A stretch of DNA of 64,000 nucleotides from Nocardioides sp. Root682 (GTDB lineage: Bacteria > Actinomycetota > Actinomycetes > Propionibacteriales > Nocardioidaceae), in the NCBI RefSeq assembly GCF_001427795.1, contig NZ_LMHJ01000003.1, forward strand, positions 789,106-853,105, in the 5' to 3' direction. The notes below the pieces were generated by a model that was given only the letters and a program-made list of their open reading frames with translations, searched no databases and had not been told where the DNA came from. How positions within the stretch are numbered: position 1 is the first letter of the stretch; each line of letters starts with the position of its first letter. Positions 1-8,493 of this stretch are shown here, piece after piece. Made by a program: the position numbers and the translations under genes.

Positions 1-761
1 CCCGGGGACTGGACGGTGACTTCGCCGGTTTCCTCGTCGGCGAACAGCAGGTCCAGGGACAGGTCTTGGCGAGCCATGTCACCGACACCGCGTGCGCGTC
101 GCACGTCCAGGGACGAGTCGTCGCCGAGTTTGCCGCGCTGGATCGCGCGCCGGTTGACGGCCTGGTCGAAGTCGTGTCCGTCCGCGGCATCAACCAGGGC
201 GTCGATGCGGACGCGTCCGTGTTGGTCGACCTGGCGGTCGACGTTGACGAACAGCTCCTCGTTCGCGGCCTGGCGTTCGGCCTCGGCACGTTCGGGGTCG
301 AACCGGAGGATGGCTTCGGTGACGAGGCGGTCGAGCTGGGCCCACCCCACGCCACCGACCGCGGCGAGCTGGCGGTCCACGAAAGCCGCAGCCTCGGCGT
401 TGAGCGACCGGGTGAGGTCAGCGATGCGTTCGGCCCGCCACGGCGCCAACCTGCCCTCGACCACAGCGGAGTAGATGTTGGGCAGGCGCCAGGCGCACTC
501 GATGATCCGACCGACGTACGCCCGGCCACCGTCCGGGGACCTGCCCAGGACGGCGACGAGCTCCATCAACGCGAACTCCGACACCAAAGGTGCGCCGTCG
601 CCGGCGATCGGGACGCCGGTGTCGATGACGCCGTCGATGATGGTCGCGGCCTGCTCCGGGGTGGTGACGGTGTGCTGGTTGGCCCAGGTCACCAGGTCGA
701 GCAACGTGCTGACCGGGCGGCCTTCATGCCGTCCGGTCAGTTCGCTGTTCCCCTGCTCCAT
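1..761 (-). CDS. DUF222 (13E12-type) protein, N-terminal part, cut by window start
   Basis: This frame runs off the left edge, so only the first 253 or so residues are visible. It starts at ATG 761 (MEQGNSELTGRHEGRPVSTL), with ACAGGT just upstream. The helical body, with stretches such as GVGWAQLDRLVTEAILRFDP and RVDQHGRVRIDALVDAADG, is typical of the DUF222 domain of actinobacterial 13E12-repeat proteins. These usually end in an HNH nuclease domain, which would lie outside the window. Such genes occur in many diverged copies in Nocardioides-like genomes and are often treated as selfish or repeat genes. The family is fairly sure; nuclease activity cannot be judged from this fragment. Confidence 0.8.
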   Translation of the reverse strand, partial: MEQGNSELTGRHEGRPVSTLLDLVTWANQHTVTTPEQAATIIDGVIDTGVPIAGDGAPLVSEFALMELVAVLGRSPDGGRAYVGRIIECAWRLPNIYSAVVEGRLAPWRAERIADLTRSLNAEAAAFVDRQLAAVGGVGWAQLDRLVTEAILRFDPERAEAERQAANEELFVNVDRQVDQHGRVRIDALVDAADGHDFDQAVNRRAIQRGKLGDDSSLDVRRARGVGDMARQDLSLDLLFADEETGEVTVQSP

Positions 762-863
762 ACCTGTATTGGATCACGAGGTGGCGACACAACCACGGCC
801 CGGAAACCCGCCTGTGGACAGGGGAAAGTCTCCACTTGGGTTGTGGAGAGTTGATGGACGGTG

Positions 864-908
864 GGTGGTCTCGAGACGGTTGCTGCGCAACCTCCTCGAC
901 CAACGAGC
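864..908. repeat. dispersed intergenic palindromic repeat, copy 1
   Basis: The segment begins GGTGGTCTCGAGACGG and ends CTCCTCGACCAACGAG, with a perfect inner inverted repeat GGTTGC-TGC-GCAACC at 878-892. It lies in the 207-base gap between two minus-strand genes. It shares the GGTYTCGA...CCTCRACCAMYG frame with copies at 2388 and 34570. Elements of this form are, from general knowledge, scattered between genes in Nocardioides-like genomes. No gene is seen in the rest of 762-968. Confidence 0.6.
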
Positions 909-968
909 GGCGGGTGTCGCCCCTGGCTGTAGAGCAACGACGCTGTTGCTGTGCGCTGAGAGACCGAC

Positions 969-1763
969 TCAGCCGTTGGCGAGGATGGCGAGCTGCCGCG
1001 ACTGCGCGATCAGGCGGCCCTGGTCGTCCCAGAGCTCGACGTCCTCGTCGTGGTAGCCGGCGAGCACGTGACGGGTGACGACGTGGCCGAGCGCCCACAC
1101 CGTCTCGGGACGGCGGCGGAAGTGGACCGTGAGCTGGATCGTCGCCGAGGCGAGGTGGCCGACCTCGGCGGTCACAGGCGGGAACGCGTCGGTCATCGCG
1201 CCGGCGAGCAGGGCGTCGACCGGACGTTCGTCGGTCATCCGGATCCAGCAGAGCGACTCGGTGGTGCCCGAGGGCTTGCCGGTCAGCCAGCCGGGGACCG
1301 TCGGGGCACGGTAGGTGTAGCGGTCGAGGATCGGCGCGTTGCCCAACGACATCAGGGGGCTGATGTCCTGGCAGTCCTCCGGCGCCGGTACGACGGGCGC
1401 CGCATGCGGTGCGTGCTCGAAGGTTCCGGCCACGTCCCAGTCGTGGGTGCTGACGACCGCGTGAGCGACCTCCTTCCCCTCTTGGACCAGGACGGCGTCG
1501 TACGTCGACACGCGGCGCCCGACCCGGACCTCACGGACGGTGATGGCGCCGGGGCCCGGCCGGCCCGGACGGAAGTAGGTGATCGCGATGCTGAGGGCAT
1601 CGGGGTGGGCCGACTCCTGGAGCACGGCGTGCAGCAGGAGGGCAAGGACGTAGCCCCCGTTGGCCGTCCCGTTGGCGGTGTCCCAGTCGGCCGTGACCTC
1701 GACCCGATGGGTGCCGTCGGCGGTGTGTACGGATGCGACGGCCTCGTCGAGCAGATGTCTCAC
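969..1763 (-). CDS. acyl-CoA thioesterase family protein (hotdog fold)
   Basis: A 264-residue protein that looks like the double-hotdog TesB-like thioesterases, which hydrolyse acyl-CoA to free acid and CoA in the cytoplasm. The N-terminal half has TANGGYVLALLLHAVLQ and AITYFRPGRPGPGAITVREV, matching the first hotdog (substrate tunnel and central helix). The C-terminal half has QLTVHFRRRP and a second hotdog ending LAILANG. The start is GTG 1763 (VRHLLDEAV), preceded by GGGAG; the stop of the upstream DinB-like gene lies only 5 bases away, so the two are probably co-transcribed. Substrate length is unknown. Some relatives are annotated only as thioesterase-family. Confidence 0.75.
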   Translation of the reverse strand: MRHLLDEAVASVHTADGTHRVEVTADWDTANGTANGGYVLALLLHAVLQESAHPDALSIAITYFRPGRPGPGAITVREVRVGRRVSTYDAVLVQEGKEVAHAVVSTHDWDVAGTFEHAPHAAPVVPAPEDCQDISPLMSLGNAPILDRYTYRAPTVPGWLTGKPSGTTESLCWIRMTDERPVDALLAGAMTDAFPPVTAEVGHLASATIQLTVHFRRRPETVWALGHVVTRHVLAGYHDEDVELWDDQGRLIAQSRQLAILANG

Positions 1764-1767
1764 CCGG

Positions 1768-2274
1768 TCATTCTCCCGTGACGCCGTCGATGCACTCACG
1801 CAGCAGGTCGGCGTGACCGCAGTGCCGGGCGTACTCCTCGACCATGTGCACCAGGATGTCGCGCACCGGACAGGTCTCTCCGTCGCTGTTGTAGACCACG
1901 TCGGCGCCCATCGACTCGTCGTCCTGCGTGTCCAACCACTCGTCAGCCAGGGCGATCTGGCGCCGCCACTCGGTGAAGGCATCCTCGACGCACTCGGCGG
2001 TTCCGACGGCGGCGTTGAAGTCGAAGTCCCGGTCGGAAGGATCAGTGAACGGACGTGGCTCGTCGAGATTGCCCTGCAGTGCGCGCTGGAACCAGGCCTG
2101 CTCGACGTACGCCATGTGCCGGACCAGGCCCAGCAGGCTCAGGGTGCTCGGCGGCACGGACCGCGTGGCCAGCTGTTCGGGGGACAGGTCCTCGCACTTG
2201 CGGCCGAACATCTTGCGGTACTCGCCGAGGTAGTCGCGGTAGTTGGCCAATTCTCCGGCAGCAGCATCAGACAT
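1768..2274 (-). CDS. DinB/DUF664 family protein
   Basis: A 168-residue four-helix-bundle protein of the DUF664 branch of the DinB superfamily. The phrase CEDLSPEQLATRSVPPSTL followed by GLVRHMAYVEQAWFQRAL is characteristic, as is the late helix ILVHMVEEYARHCGHADLLR. His residues in RHMA, EEYARH and GHAD could form the metal site seen in this superfamily. Known relatives include mycothiol- and bacillithiol-dependent transferases, but many members have no assigned reaction. I chose ATG 2274 because a TACGGT -10 box ends 7 bases before it, which suggests a leaderless transcript. A longer frame exists upstream but adds only low-complexity residues. Confidence 0.8.
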   Translation of the reverse strand: MSDAAAGELANYRDYLGEYRKMFGRKCEDLSPEQLATRSVPPSTLSLLGLVRHMAYVEQAWFQRALQGNLDEPRPFTDPSDRDFDFNAAVGTAECVEDAFTEWRRQIALADEWLDTQDDESMGADVVYNSDGETCPVRDILVHMVEEYARHCGHADLLRECIDGVTGE

Positions 2275-2281
2275 GGGCCCC

Positions 2282-2287
2282 ACCGTA
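2282..2287 (-). promoter_or_regulatory. -10 box for leaderless DinB-like gene
   Basis: Read on minus this is TACGGT, followed by 7 bases and then the ATG at 2274. That spacing puts the transcription start at the initiation codon. Confidence 0.5.
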
Positions 2288-2344
2288 GAACGCCCGCGCA
2301 ATCCCATTTTCCCAACGACCCCCAGCAGCCGTACGCTGTGGGCA

Positions 2345-2550
2345 CCAGCGTTCGAGCCGTCATCAGCGGTGAGCTCCGGGAAGAACGGGTTTCGACAAGC
2401 TCCACCACCGAAACCTCAGTAGAACCCGGCGGGTGGCCCGTCACAGCCATGAACGAGAGGTCCCGCAAGGGACAAGCAGGGTGGTACCGCGGTCCTGAAG
2501 GATCGTCCCTGCGGTTTGAGACCGCAGTGACATCCGACGCAGGAGACCGA
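2345..2550 (+). promoter_or_regulatory. translational T-box riboswitch of ileS
   Basis: The T-box sequence AGGGTGGTACCGCGGT lies at 2478-2493; its GGTGG bulge binds the CCA end of uncharged tRNA. Upstream, GAGC (2354-2357) and GCTC (2373-2376) enclose a short hairpin with ATC (2362-2364) exposed in the loop. This is an isoleucine codon placed as in the ultrashort Stem I ileS T-boxes of Actinobacteria. A switch is visible: CCCTGC (2507-2512) can pair with GCAGGG (2476-2481) in the T-box arm. Alternatively CCTGCG (2508-2513) pairs with CGCAGG (2538-2543), which hides the AGGAG Shine-Dalgarno at 2541-2545. There is no terminator-like U-run, so control should be translational. Confidence 0.9.
2388..2415. 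repeat. dispersed repeat copy 2, inside the T-box leader
   Basis: GGTTTCGACAAGCTCCACCACCG with a closing GGTTTCG (2388-2394)/CGAAACC (2409-2415) inverted repeat. It sits between the presumed Stem I and the AGTAGAACCCGGCGGG segment that resembles T-box Stem II, and resembles the intergenic copies at 864 and 34570. Confidence 0.55.
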
Positions 2551-2556
2551 AGCCAG

Positions 2557-5500
2557 ATGACCTATCCGAAGGTCACCACCGACCCGACCGCCGACCCCAG
2601 CAACGGGCAGGGTGCCGTTCCCGGCTCCCCGAAGTTCCCCGCCATCGAGGAGGGGGTGCTGGCCTACTGGGCCGAGGACGACACCTTCCGGGCGTCGGTC
2701 GAGCAGCACGACCCGGGTGAGAGCGGCGAGAACGAGTTCGTCTTCTACGACGGCCCACCGTTCGCCAACGGCCTCCCGCACTACGGTCACCTGCTGACCG
2801 GGTACGTCAAGGACATCGTGCCGCGGTACCAGACGATGCGCGGCAAGCGCGTCGAGCGCCGCTTCGGCTGGGACACCCACGGCCTGCCTGCCGAGCTCGA
2901 GGCGATGCGCCTCAACGGCATCAAGACCACCGACGAGATCGTCGAGATGGGCATCGACAAGTTCAACGACGCCTGCCGCGCCTCGGTGCTCAAGTACTCC
3001 GGTGAGTGGCGCGAGTACGTCACCCGCCAGGCGCGCTGGGTCGACTTCGACAACGACTACAAGACGATGAACCCGGAGTTCATGGAGTCGGTCCTGTGGG
3101 CCTTCAAGGGCCTGTTCGACAAGGGCCTGGTCTACGAGGGCTTCCGGATCCTGCCCTACTGCTGGAACGACGAGACCCCGCTCTCCAACCACGAGCTGCG
3201 GATGGACGACGACGTCTACCAGGACCGGCAGGACCCCGCCCTCACCGTCGGGTTCCGCCTCGACTCCGGCGAGCTCGCGCTGATCTGGACCACGACGCCG
3301 TGGACGCTTCCGTCCAACATGGGGATCGCGGTCGGCCCTGACGTCGAGTACGTCGTCGTCGAGTCCGACCTGCCGACCGGCTCCGTGGAGCGGTACCTCC
3401 TGGCCAAGGCCCGGCTGGCGTCGTACGCGAAGGAACTGGTCTCGACCGGCTCGGCCGACGACCTCACGGTCGTCGAGACGCTGACCGGTGCCGACCTCGC
3501 CGGCCGCAGCTACACGCCGCCGTTCACCTACTACGCCGGAGCCGACAACGCGCACCGCGTGCTGGTGGCCGACTTCGTCACGACCGAGGACGGCACCGGG
3601 CTGGTGCACCTGGCTCCCGGCTTCGGTGAGGACGACAAGGCTGTCCTCGACGCCGCTGGAGTCGAGACCGTCGTACCCGTGGGCAAGGACGGCCGGTTCA
3701 CCTTCCCCGTGACCGACTACGAAGGCATGCAGGTCTTCGACGCGAACCCGCAGATCATCGGTGACCTGAAGGCCGGGACCGGTGCGGTCAGCCCGGGCAC
3801 GGTGCTCCTGCGCCGCGAGTCGTACAACCACTCGTACCCGCACTGCTGGCGCTGCCGCGAACCCCTGATCTACATGGCTGTCTCGTCGTGGTTCGTCGAG
3901 GTCACCAAGATCAAGGACCGGATGGGGCAGCTCAACCAGGACATCCGCTGGACGCCCGACCACATCAAGGACGGCCAGTTCGGCCGCTGGCTCGAGAACG
4001 CCCGCGACTGGTCGATCACCCGCAACCGCTTCTGGGGCAGCCCGGTCCCGGTGTGGAAGAGCGACGACCCGACGTACCCGCGGATCGACGTCTACGGCTC
4101 CTTCGACGAGATCGAGCGCGACTTCGGGCGGCTGCCGCTCAACGCCCAGGGCCTGCGCGACCTGCACCGCCCGTGGATCGACGACCTGACCCGCCCCAAC
4201 CCGGACGACCCGACCGGGAAGTCCACGATGCGCCGCGTCTCGGACGTGCTCGACGTGTGGTTCGACTCCGGCTCGATGAGCTTCGCGCAGGTGCACTACC
4301 CGTTCGAGAACACCACGTGGTTCGAGCAGCACTTCCCGGCGGACTTCATCGTCGAGTACATCGGCCAGACCCGCGGCTGGTTCTACACGCTGCACATCCT
4401 GGCGACCGCGCTCTTCGACAAGCCGGCGTTCTCCTCGTGCATCAGCCACGGCATCGTGCTCGGCTCCGACGGCAACAAGATGTCGAAGTCGCTGCGCAAC
4501 TACCCCGACGTCTCCGAGGTCTTCGACCGCGACGGCGCCGACGCGATGCGCTGGTTCCTGATGGCGAGCCCGATCCTGCGCGGCGGCAACCTCGTGGTGA
4601 CCGAGCAGGGCATCCGCGAGGCCGTGCGCCAGGTGATGATCCCGCTGTGGAACACGTGGTACTTCTTCGCGCTCTACGCGAACGCCGAGCACTACGACGC
4701 CAAGGGGTCGACGGACTCGACCGACCCGCTCGACCGCTACCTGCTCGCCAAGACCAGGCAGTACGTCGAGAAGCTGACCGCCGAGCTCGACGAGTACGCC
4801 ATCGCGGACGCCTGTGAGACCACGCGTGCGTTCTTCGACGTGCTCACGAACTGGTACGTCCGCCGCTCCCGCGAGCGGTTCTGGGAGGGCAAGCCGGAGG
4901 CGTTCGAGACGCTGGCTGCCGTCCTCGACGTCGTGTGCCGGGCGATCGCCCCGCTGCTGCCGCTGACCACCGAGGAGATCTGGCGCGGACTGACCGGTGG
5001 CCGCTCGGTGCACCTGGCGGACTGGCCCGACGTGTCCGCACTGCCGGCCGATGACGCGCTCGTCGCTGCCATGGACCAGGTCCGTGAGGTCTGTTCCGCG
5101 ACGTCGGCGCTGCGCAAGGCGGCCAAGCTGCGCAACCGGCTTCCGCTGGGCCAGCTGACCGTCGTGGTGGCCGAGCCGAGTGCGCTCGAGCCGTTCAGCG
5201 AGATCATCGCCGACGAGCTCAACGTGAAGTCGGTGCGGCTCGTGGCAGCGGACTCCGGCGAGGCCGAAGGGTACGGCGTCGAGCAGAAGCTCACCGTCAA
5301 CGCGCGCGCCGCCGGGCCGCGCCTGGGCAAGGACGTCCAGCTCGCGATCAAGGGCTCCAAGACGGGCGACTGGTCGGTGGCCGAGGACGGCACCGTCACC
5401 TCGGGAGGCCTCGCTCTCGTCGAGGGGGAGTTCTCCCTGGAGACGGCCGTCGGCGACGCCGCCGAGGGTGCCGCCACCGGCATGCTCCCGACCGGTGGGT

Positions 5501-5796
5501 TCGTCGTGCTCGACACCGTCGTGACGCCCGAGCTCGCCGAGGAGGGCCTCGCCCGTGACCTCGTCCGTGCGGTCCAGCAGGCCCGCAAGGACGGCGGTCT
5601 GGACGTGACCGACCGGATCGAGCTGGTCGTGTCCGGCTCGGCAGCGGTCCTCGCGGCAGCCACCACGCACGAGGCGCTGATCGCGGGGGAGACCCTCGCG
5701 ACGTCGTACACGGTCAGTGAGGGCGCGGACGGCGAAGGCGCCACCGTCGTGGTGGGTGACGGCGAGCAGGCTGCCGTCCGGGTGACGCTGGCCTGA
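2557..5796 (+). CDS. ileS: isoleucyl-tRNA synthetase
   Basis: Charges tRNA-Ile with isoleucine in the cytoplasm. The 1079-residue protein has the class I signature H75-Y-G-H78 within NGLPHYGHLLTG and the KMSKS loop at 641-645. An inserted CP1 editing domain with the TTTPWTLPSN segment hydrolyses mischarged Val-tRNA. The length and the HYGH form fit the long, eukaryote-like type (IleRS2) found in mycobacteria and relatives, a group generally less sensitive to mupirocin; that sensitivity is inference here. ATG 2557 follows AGGAG by 11 bases, and that site is the one masked by the T-box. The reading frame stays open far upstream through another gene, but only this start fits the leader. Confidence 0.98.
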   Translation: MTYPKVTTDPTADPSNGQGAVPGSPKFPAIEEGVLAYWAEDDTFRASVEQHDPGESGENEFVFYDGPPFANGLPHYGHLLTGYVKDIVPRYQTMRGKRVERRFGWDTHGLPAELEAMRLNGIKTTDEIVEMGIDKFNDACRASVLKYSGEWREYVTRQARWVDFDNDYKTMNPEFMESVLWAFKGLFDKGLVYEGFRILPYCWNDETPLSNHELRMDDDVYQDRQDPALTVGFRLDSGELALIWTTTPWTLPSNMGIAVGPDVEYVVVESDLPTGSVERYLLAKARLASYAKELVSTGSADDLTVVETLTGADLAGRSYTPPFTYYAGADNAHRVLVADFVTTEDGTGLVHLAPGFGEDDKAVLDAAGVETVVPVGKDGRFTFPVTDYEGMQVFDANPQIIGDLKAGTGAVSPGTVLLRRESYNHSYPHCWRCREPLIYMAVSSWFVEVTKIKDRMGQLNQDIRWTPDHIKDGQFGRWLENARDWSITRNRFWGSPVPVWKSDDPTYPRIDVYGSFDEIERDFGRLPLNAQGLRDLHRPWIDDLTRPNPDDPTGKSTMRRVSDVLDVWFDSGSMSFAQVHYPFENTTWFEQHFPADFIVEYIGQTRGWFYTLHILATALFDKPAFSSCISHGIVLGSDGNKMSKSLRNYPDVSEVFDRDGADAMRWFLMASPILRGGNLVVTEQGIREAVRQVMIPLWNTWYFFALYANAEHYDAKGSTDSTDPLDRYLLAKTRQYVEKLTAELDEYAIADACETTRAFFDVLTNWYVRRSRERFWEGKPEAFETLAAVLDVVCRAIAPLLPLTTEEIWRGLTGGRSVHLADWPDVSALPADDALVAAMDQVREVCSATSALRKAAKLRNRLPLGQLTVVVAEPSALEPFSEIIADELNVKSVRLVAADSGEAEGYGVEQKLTVNARAAGPRLGKDVQLAIKGSKTGDWSVAEDGTVTSGGLALVEGEFSLETAVGDAAEGAATGMLPTGGFVVLDTVVTPELAEEGLARDLVRAVQQARKDGGLDVTDRIELVVSGSAAVLAAATTHEALIAGETLATSYTVSEGADGEGATVVVGDGEQAAVRVTLA

Positions 5797-5802
5797 CCGG
5801 AG

Positions 5803-7242
5803 TCAGTACGGCTGCGGGCCGCCGTGCGGCCGCGGCGGCGGTGGCGGCGGCACGTACGGGTCCTGCCAACCGAGCTCGGCGCCTTCCAGCTCCTTGTAGT
5901 TGGCGCCGAGCTTGTCCTTGGCCCAGCCGTCGCTGTCGCGGAGGTAGCCCGCGGCCTCGGCCAGTGACTCACCTGCGCGGACGACCTCGGCGCCGGTGTC
6001 GTTGAGCAGCGGCGTCAGCTGGTACGCGAGGTCGCGCCACGCGAAGTAGCAGCCGTAGGTGCCGGCGCCGACGATGCCGGTGCGGATCCAGGCGTTGATC
6101 TGGTTGCTGGCCTCGACCTGGTCGGCAGCCTGGAGGAACGCCCGCGCCACCGTCGGCATGGACTCGTAGCCGATGTGCTCGAGCGTCTGGTACTTCACGT
6201 CGATCGTGTCGCCGATCGCCGCCTCGTCCTCGCCGGGGTGGACGTGGAAGTTCAGCCGGTTCACCGGGTTGACGACCGCCGCGAGCATGTTCTCGAGCAT
6301 CGCGTCCAGACCGTCGTCCTGCGCCTTGGCCTTCTCCTCGAGGGTGCTGAAGGCCTTCTTGAAGTCGTTGTAGACGTCATTGGGCGAGGAACCGCTGTAG
6401 GGCAGCTTGGCCTCGGTCGGCTTCGGGAGCAGGCCGAGGGCGGTGCTGAGGAAGGACGTGCCCGCACTCAGCCCGCCGATCGCCGCCGTACCGACACCGG
6501 GTCCGATGAAGACACCGAGCACGCCCGCCGTCGCCTGTACGACGGTCAGGACAGTCTGGATCGTCTGGAGGTTCGAGTAGTCCTTGCGGGTCTGCTTGAA
6601 CGCCTCCTTCACGTTGCCGACGAGGTTGGCGACGTCCTCCCGGCACGTCTCGAAGAGCTTCTGCGTGCCCGTGATCGCCACCCCCAGCGCCGCCACTGCC
6701 TCGCAGTGCCCGTCGAGCACCGTCTCCAGGCGCTCGGGTCCGTAGTTGGTGTAGAACGCGCTGATCGTCTGACCGGCCTGGTCCGGGCTCGGGATGAACT
6801 TCCGGATGTAGCCGATCGCCTCGAGGTCGGGGTTGCCGAACTGGGCACCCCCGTTGCCGGTGCCGCCCGCGAGCTTCTGCACGCCCAGCAGGCACTGCGT
6901 CCTGGCATCGTCGAGGACCGTTGGTTTGGGTACGCCGTCCCAACCGGACACGGTCTGGTCGAGCTTGCTGCGCCACCCCGACACCATGCCGGCGTACTCC
7001 TCAGCGAGTGACGGGAACGGCTCGGTCGGACTGGTCGCTCCGATGTTGTAGCCACCGAGCGTGGCGCGACCGTCGAAGTAGACGGTCTGCACGCTGGAGC
7101 TCTCGCCGTAGTTCTCGGTCTTGACGACGTAGTCCTTGCCGGCGTCGTAGTCCCAGCCCTCTCGCCGGGTGAGGTCGGCGAATGCGGCTTCGCGGGCCGC
7201 GTCGTCGAGGAGCGAATCGAGCTGTTCGTAGTCGTAGGCCAT
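5803..7242 (-). CDS. unknown 479-residue protein with hydrophobic core and proline-rich tail
   Basis: I do not recognise a named family. No signal peptide is present. The N-terminal third is charged and contains VSGWDG and several aromatic-rich turns. Residues near 230-290 (TVLTVVQATAGVLGVFIGPG through FLSTALGLL) are strongly hydrophobic. A helical C-terminal region has TGAEVVRAGESLAEAAGYLR followed by GWAKDKLG, then a PPPPPPRPHGGPQPY tail. The AGESLAEAAGYL pattern and the proline-rich tail recall WXG100-like and ESX substrate-associated proteins, but this is inference and no secretion genes lie nearby. It converges on ileS with a 6-base gap and is divergent from dapE. ATG 7242 is preceded by GGGAGAAGCAGG. 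Confidence 0.75.
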   Translation of the reverse strand: MAYDYEQLDSLLDDAAREAAFADLTRREGWDYDAGKDYVVKTENYGESSSVQTVYFDGRATLGGYNIGATSPTEPFPSLAEEYAGMVSGWRSKLDQTVSGWDGVPKPTVLDDARTQCLLGVQKLAGGTGNGGAQFGNPDLEAIGYIRKFIPSPDQAGQTISAFYTNYGPERLETVLDGHCEAVAALGVAITGTQKLFETCREDVANLVGNVKEAFKQTRKDYSNLQTIQTVLTVVQATAGVLGVFIGPGVGTAAIGGLSAGTSFLSTALGLLPKPTEAKLPYSGSSPNDVYNDFKKAFSTLEEKAKAQDDGLDAMLENMLAAVVNPVNRLNFHVHPGEDEAAIGDTIDVKYQTLEHIGYESMPTVARAFLQAADQVEASNQINAWIRTGIVGAGTYGCYFAWRDLAYQLTPLLNDTGAEVVRAGESLAEAAGYLRDSDGWAKDKLGANYKELEGAELGWQDPYVPPPPPPRPHGGPQPY

Positions 7243-7374
7243 CCTGCTTCTCCCGAGATCGACAAACCATTCTGGTGACCCTTCTGGGGTACCCGGGCAG
7301 ACATTTCGCGAAACCATGAGTGAAGCCGGGCCCGGATGGGTGGGCGGCGTGGGCGGGCCTGCTTGACTGGTCCG

Positions 7375-8493
7375 GTGAGCCCTCCGCACGATCTCGACCT
7401 CTCCACCGACGTCGTCTCCCTGACCCGGGCGCTGGTCGACATCGAGTCGGTCAGCCGCAACGAGCAGGTGATCGCCGACGCCGTCGAGGTGGCCCTGCAG
7501 GGGTTGTCGCACCTGACGGTCACCCGGCACGGCAACACCCTCGTCGCGCGGACCGACCTCGGCCGACCGTCGCGGGTCGTCATCGCCGGGCACCTCGACA
7601 CGGTGCCCCTCAACGACAACCTGCCGAGCCGCCTCGAGGACGGCCTGCTGCACGGCTTGGGGACCTGCGACATGAAGGGTGGCGACGCCGTCATCCTGCG
7701 GCTCGCCGCGACCGTGCCCGAGCCCGTGCACGACGTCACCTTCGTGCTCTACGACTGCGAGGAGATCGACTCCGCACTCAACGGACTCCGGCTGCTCAGC
7801 GTCTCCGACCCGGCGTTGCTGGAGGCGGACTTCGCCATCCTGATGGAGCCGTCGAACGGCGTCGTGGAGGCCGGTTGCCAGGGCACGCTGCGCGTCGACG
7901 TACGCACCCGCGGTGAGCGGGCGCATTCGGCTCGCAGCTGGAAGGGCGTCAACGCGATCCACGCGGCGGCCGCCGTACTCACCCGTCTGAACGAGTACGA
8001 CGCCCGGCGGCCCGTCATCGACGGGCTGGAGTACCACGAGGGACTCAACGCGGTCGGGATCAGCGGTGGCGTTGCCGGCAACGTGATCCCCGACGAGTGC
8101 GTGGTCAGCGTGAACTTCCGGTTCGCGCCCGACCGCTCCGAGACCGACGCGCTCGCGTTCGTCCGCGAGTTCTTCGACGGCTTCGACGTCACGCTGACCG
8201 ACTCCGCGCCCGGCGCACTGCCGGGGCTCGACCAGCCCGCGGCGCGGGCCTTCGTCGACGCGGTCGGCGGCGAGGTCAACCCGAAGTTCGGGTGGACCGA
8301 CGTGGCCCGGTTCACCGCGTTGGGCGTGCCGGCGGTCAACTACGGACCGGGCGACCCCCTGCTGGCCCACAAGCAGGAGGAGTTCGTCGAGGTGGCGCAG
8401 ATCGAGGAGTGCGAACGGCAGCTGCGGCAGTGGCTCCTCACCGATGTTCCAGCGGATGTTCCAGCCGACCCGACACGAGAGGTTCAGCGATGA
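7375..8493 (+). CDS. dapE: succinyl-diaminopimelate desuccinylase
   Basis: Removes succinate from N-succinyl-LL-2,6-diaminopimelate in the lysine and cell-wall DAP pathway. The 372-residue M20 metallopeptidase fold shows H73 in GHLDTVP, D99 in CDMKGGD, the E129-E130 pair in YDCEEI, the MEPS segment and H332 in LLAHKQEE. These are the expected zinc ligands and catalytic glutamate. The internal dimerisation domain follows GERAHSARSWKG. The start is taken as GTG 7375 (VSPPHDLDL); an upstream ATG at 7336 would add a non-conserved stretch. The stop overlaps the next start by ATGA, so it is translationally coupled to the LOG-family gene, an arrangement common in Actinobacteria. Confidence 0.93.
   Translation: MSPPHDLDLSTDVVSLTRALVDIESVSRNEQVIADAVEVALQGLSHLTVTRHGNTLVARTDLGRPSRVVIAGHLDTVPLNDNLPSRLEDGLLHGLGTCDMKGGDAVILRLAATVPEPVHDVTFVLYDCEEIDSALNGLRLLSVSDPALLEADFAILMEPSNGVVEAGCQGTLRVDVRTRGERAHSARSWKGVNAIHAAAAVLTRLNEYDARRPVIDGLEYHEGLNAVGISGGVAGNVIPDECVVSVNFRFAPDRSETDALAFVREFFDGFDVTLTDSAPGALPGLDQPAARAFVDAVGGEVNPKFGWTDVARFTALGVPAVNYGPGDPLLAHKQEEFVEVAQIEECERQLRQWLLTDVPADVPADPTREVQR

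Noticed and set aside
1660..2556. N-terminal extension of ileS
   Set aside because: The frame is open far upstream, but it crosses the DinB-like gene and the T-box; only ATG 2557 follows the regulated ribosome site.
2416..5670. A long minus-strand frame through ileS
   Set aside because: Fully antisense to a complete IleRS with all motifs; the translation is Arg/Val/Asp-rich without any domain.
7243..8370. Extension of the unknown minus-strand gene across dapE
   Set aside because: It would be antisense to complete DapE; ATG 7242 has a good ribosome site.
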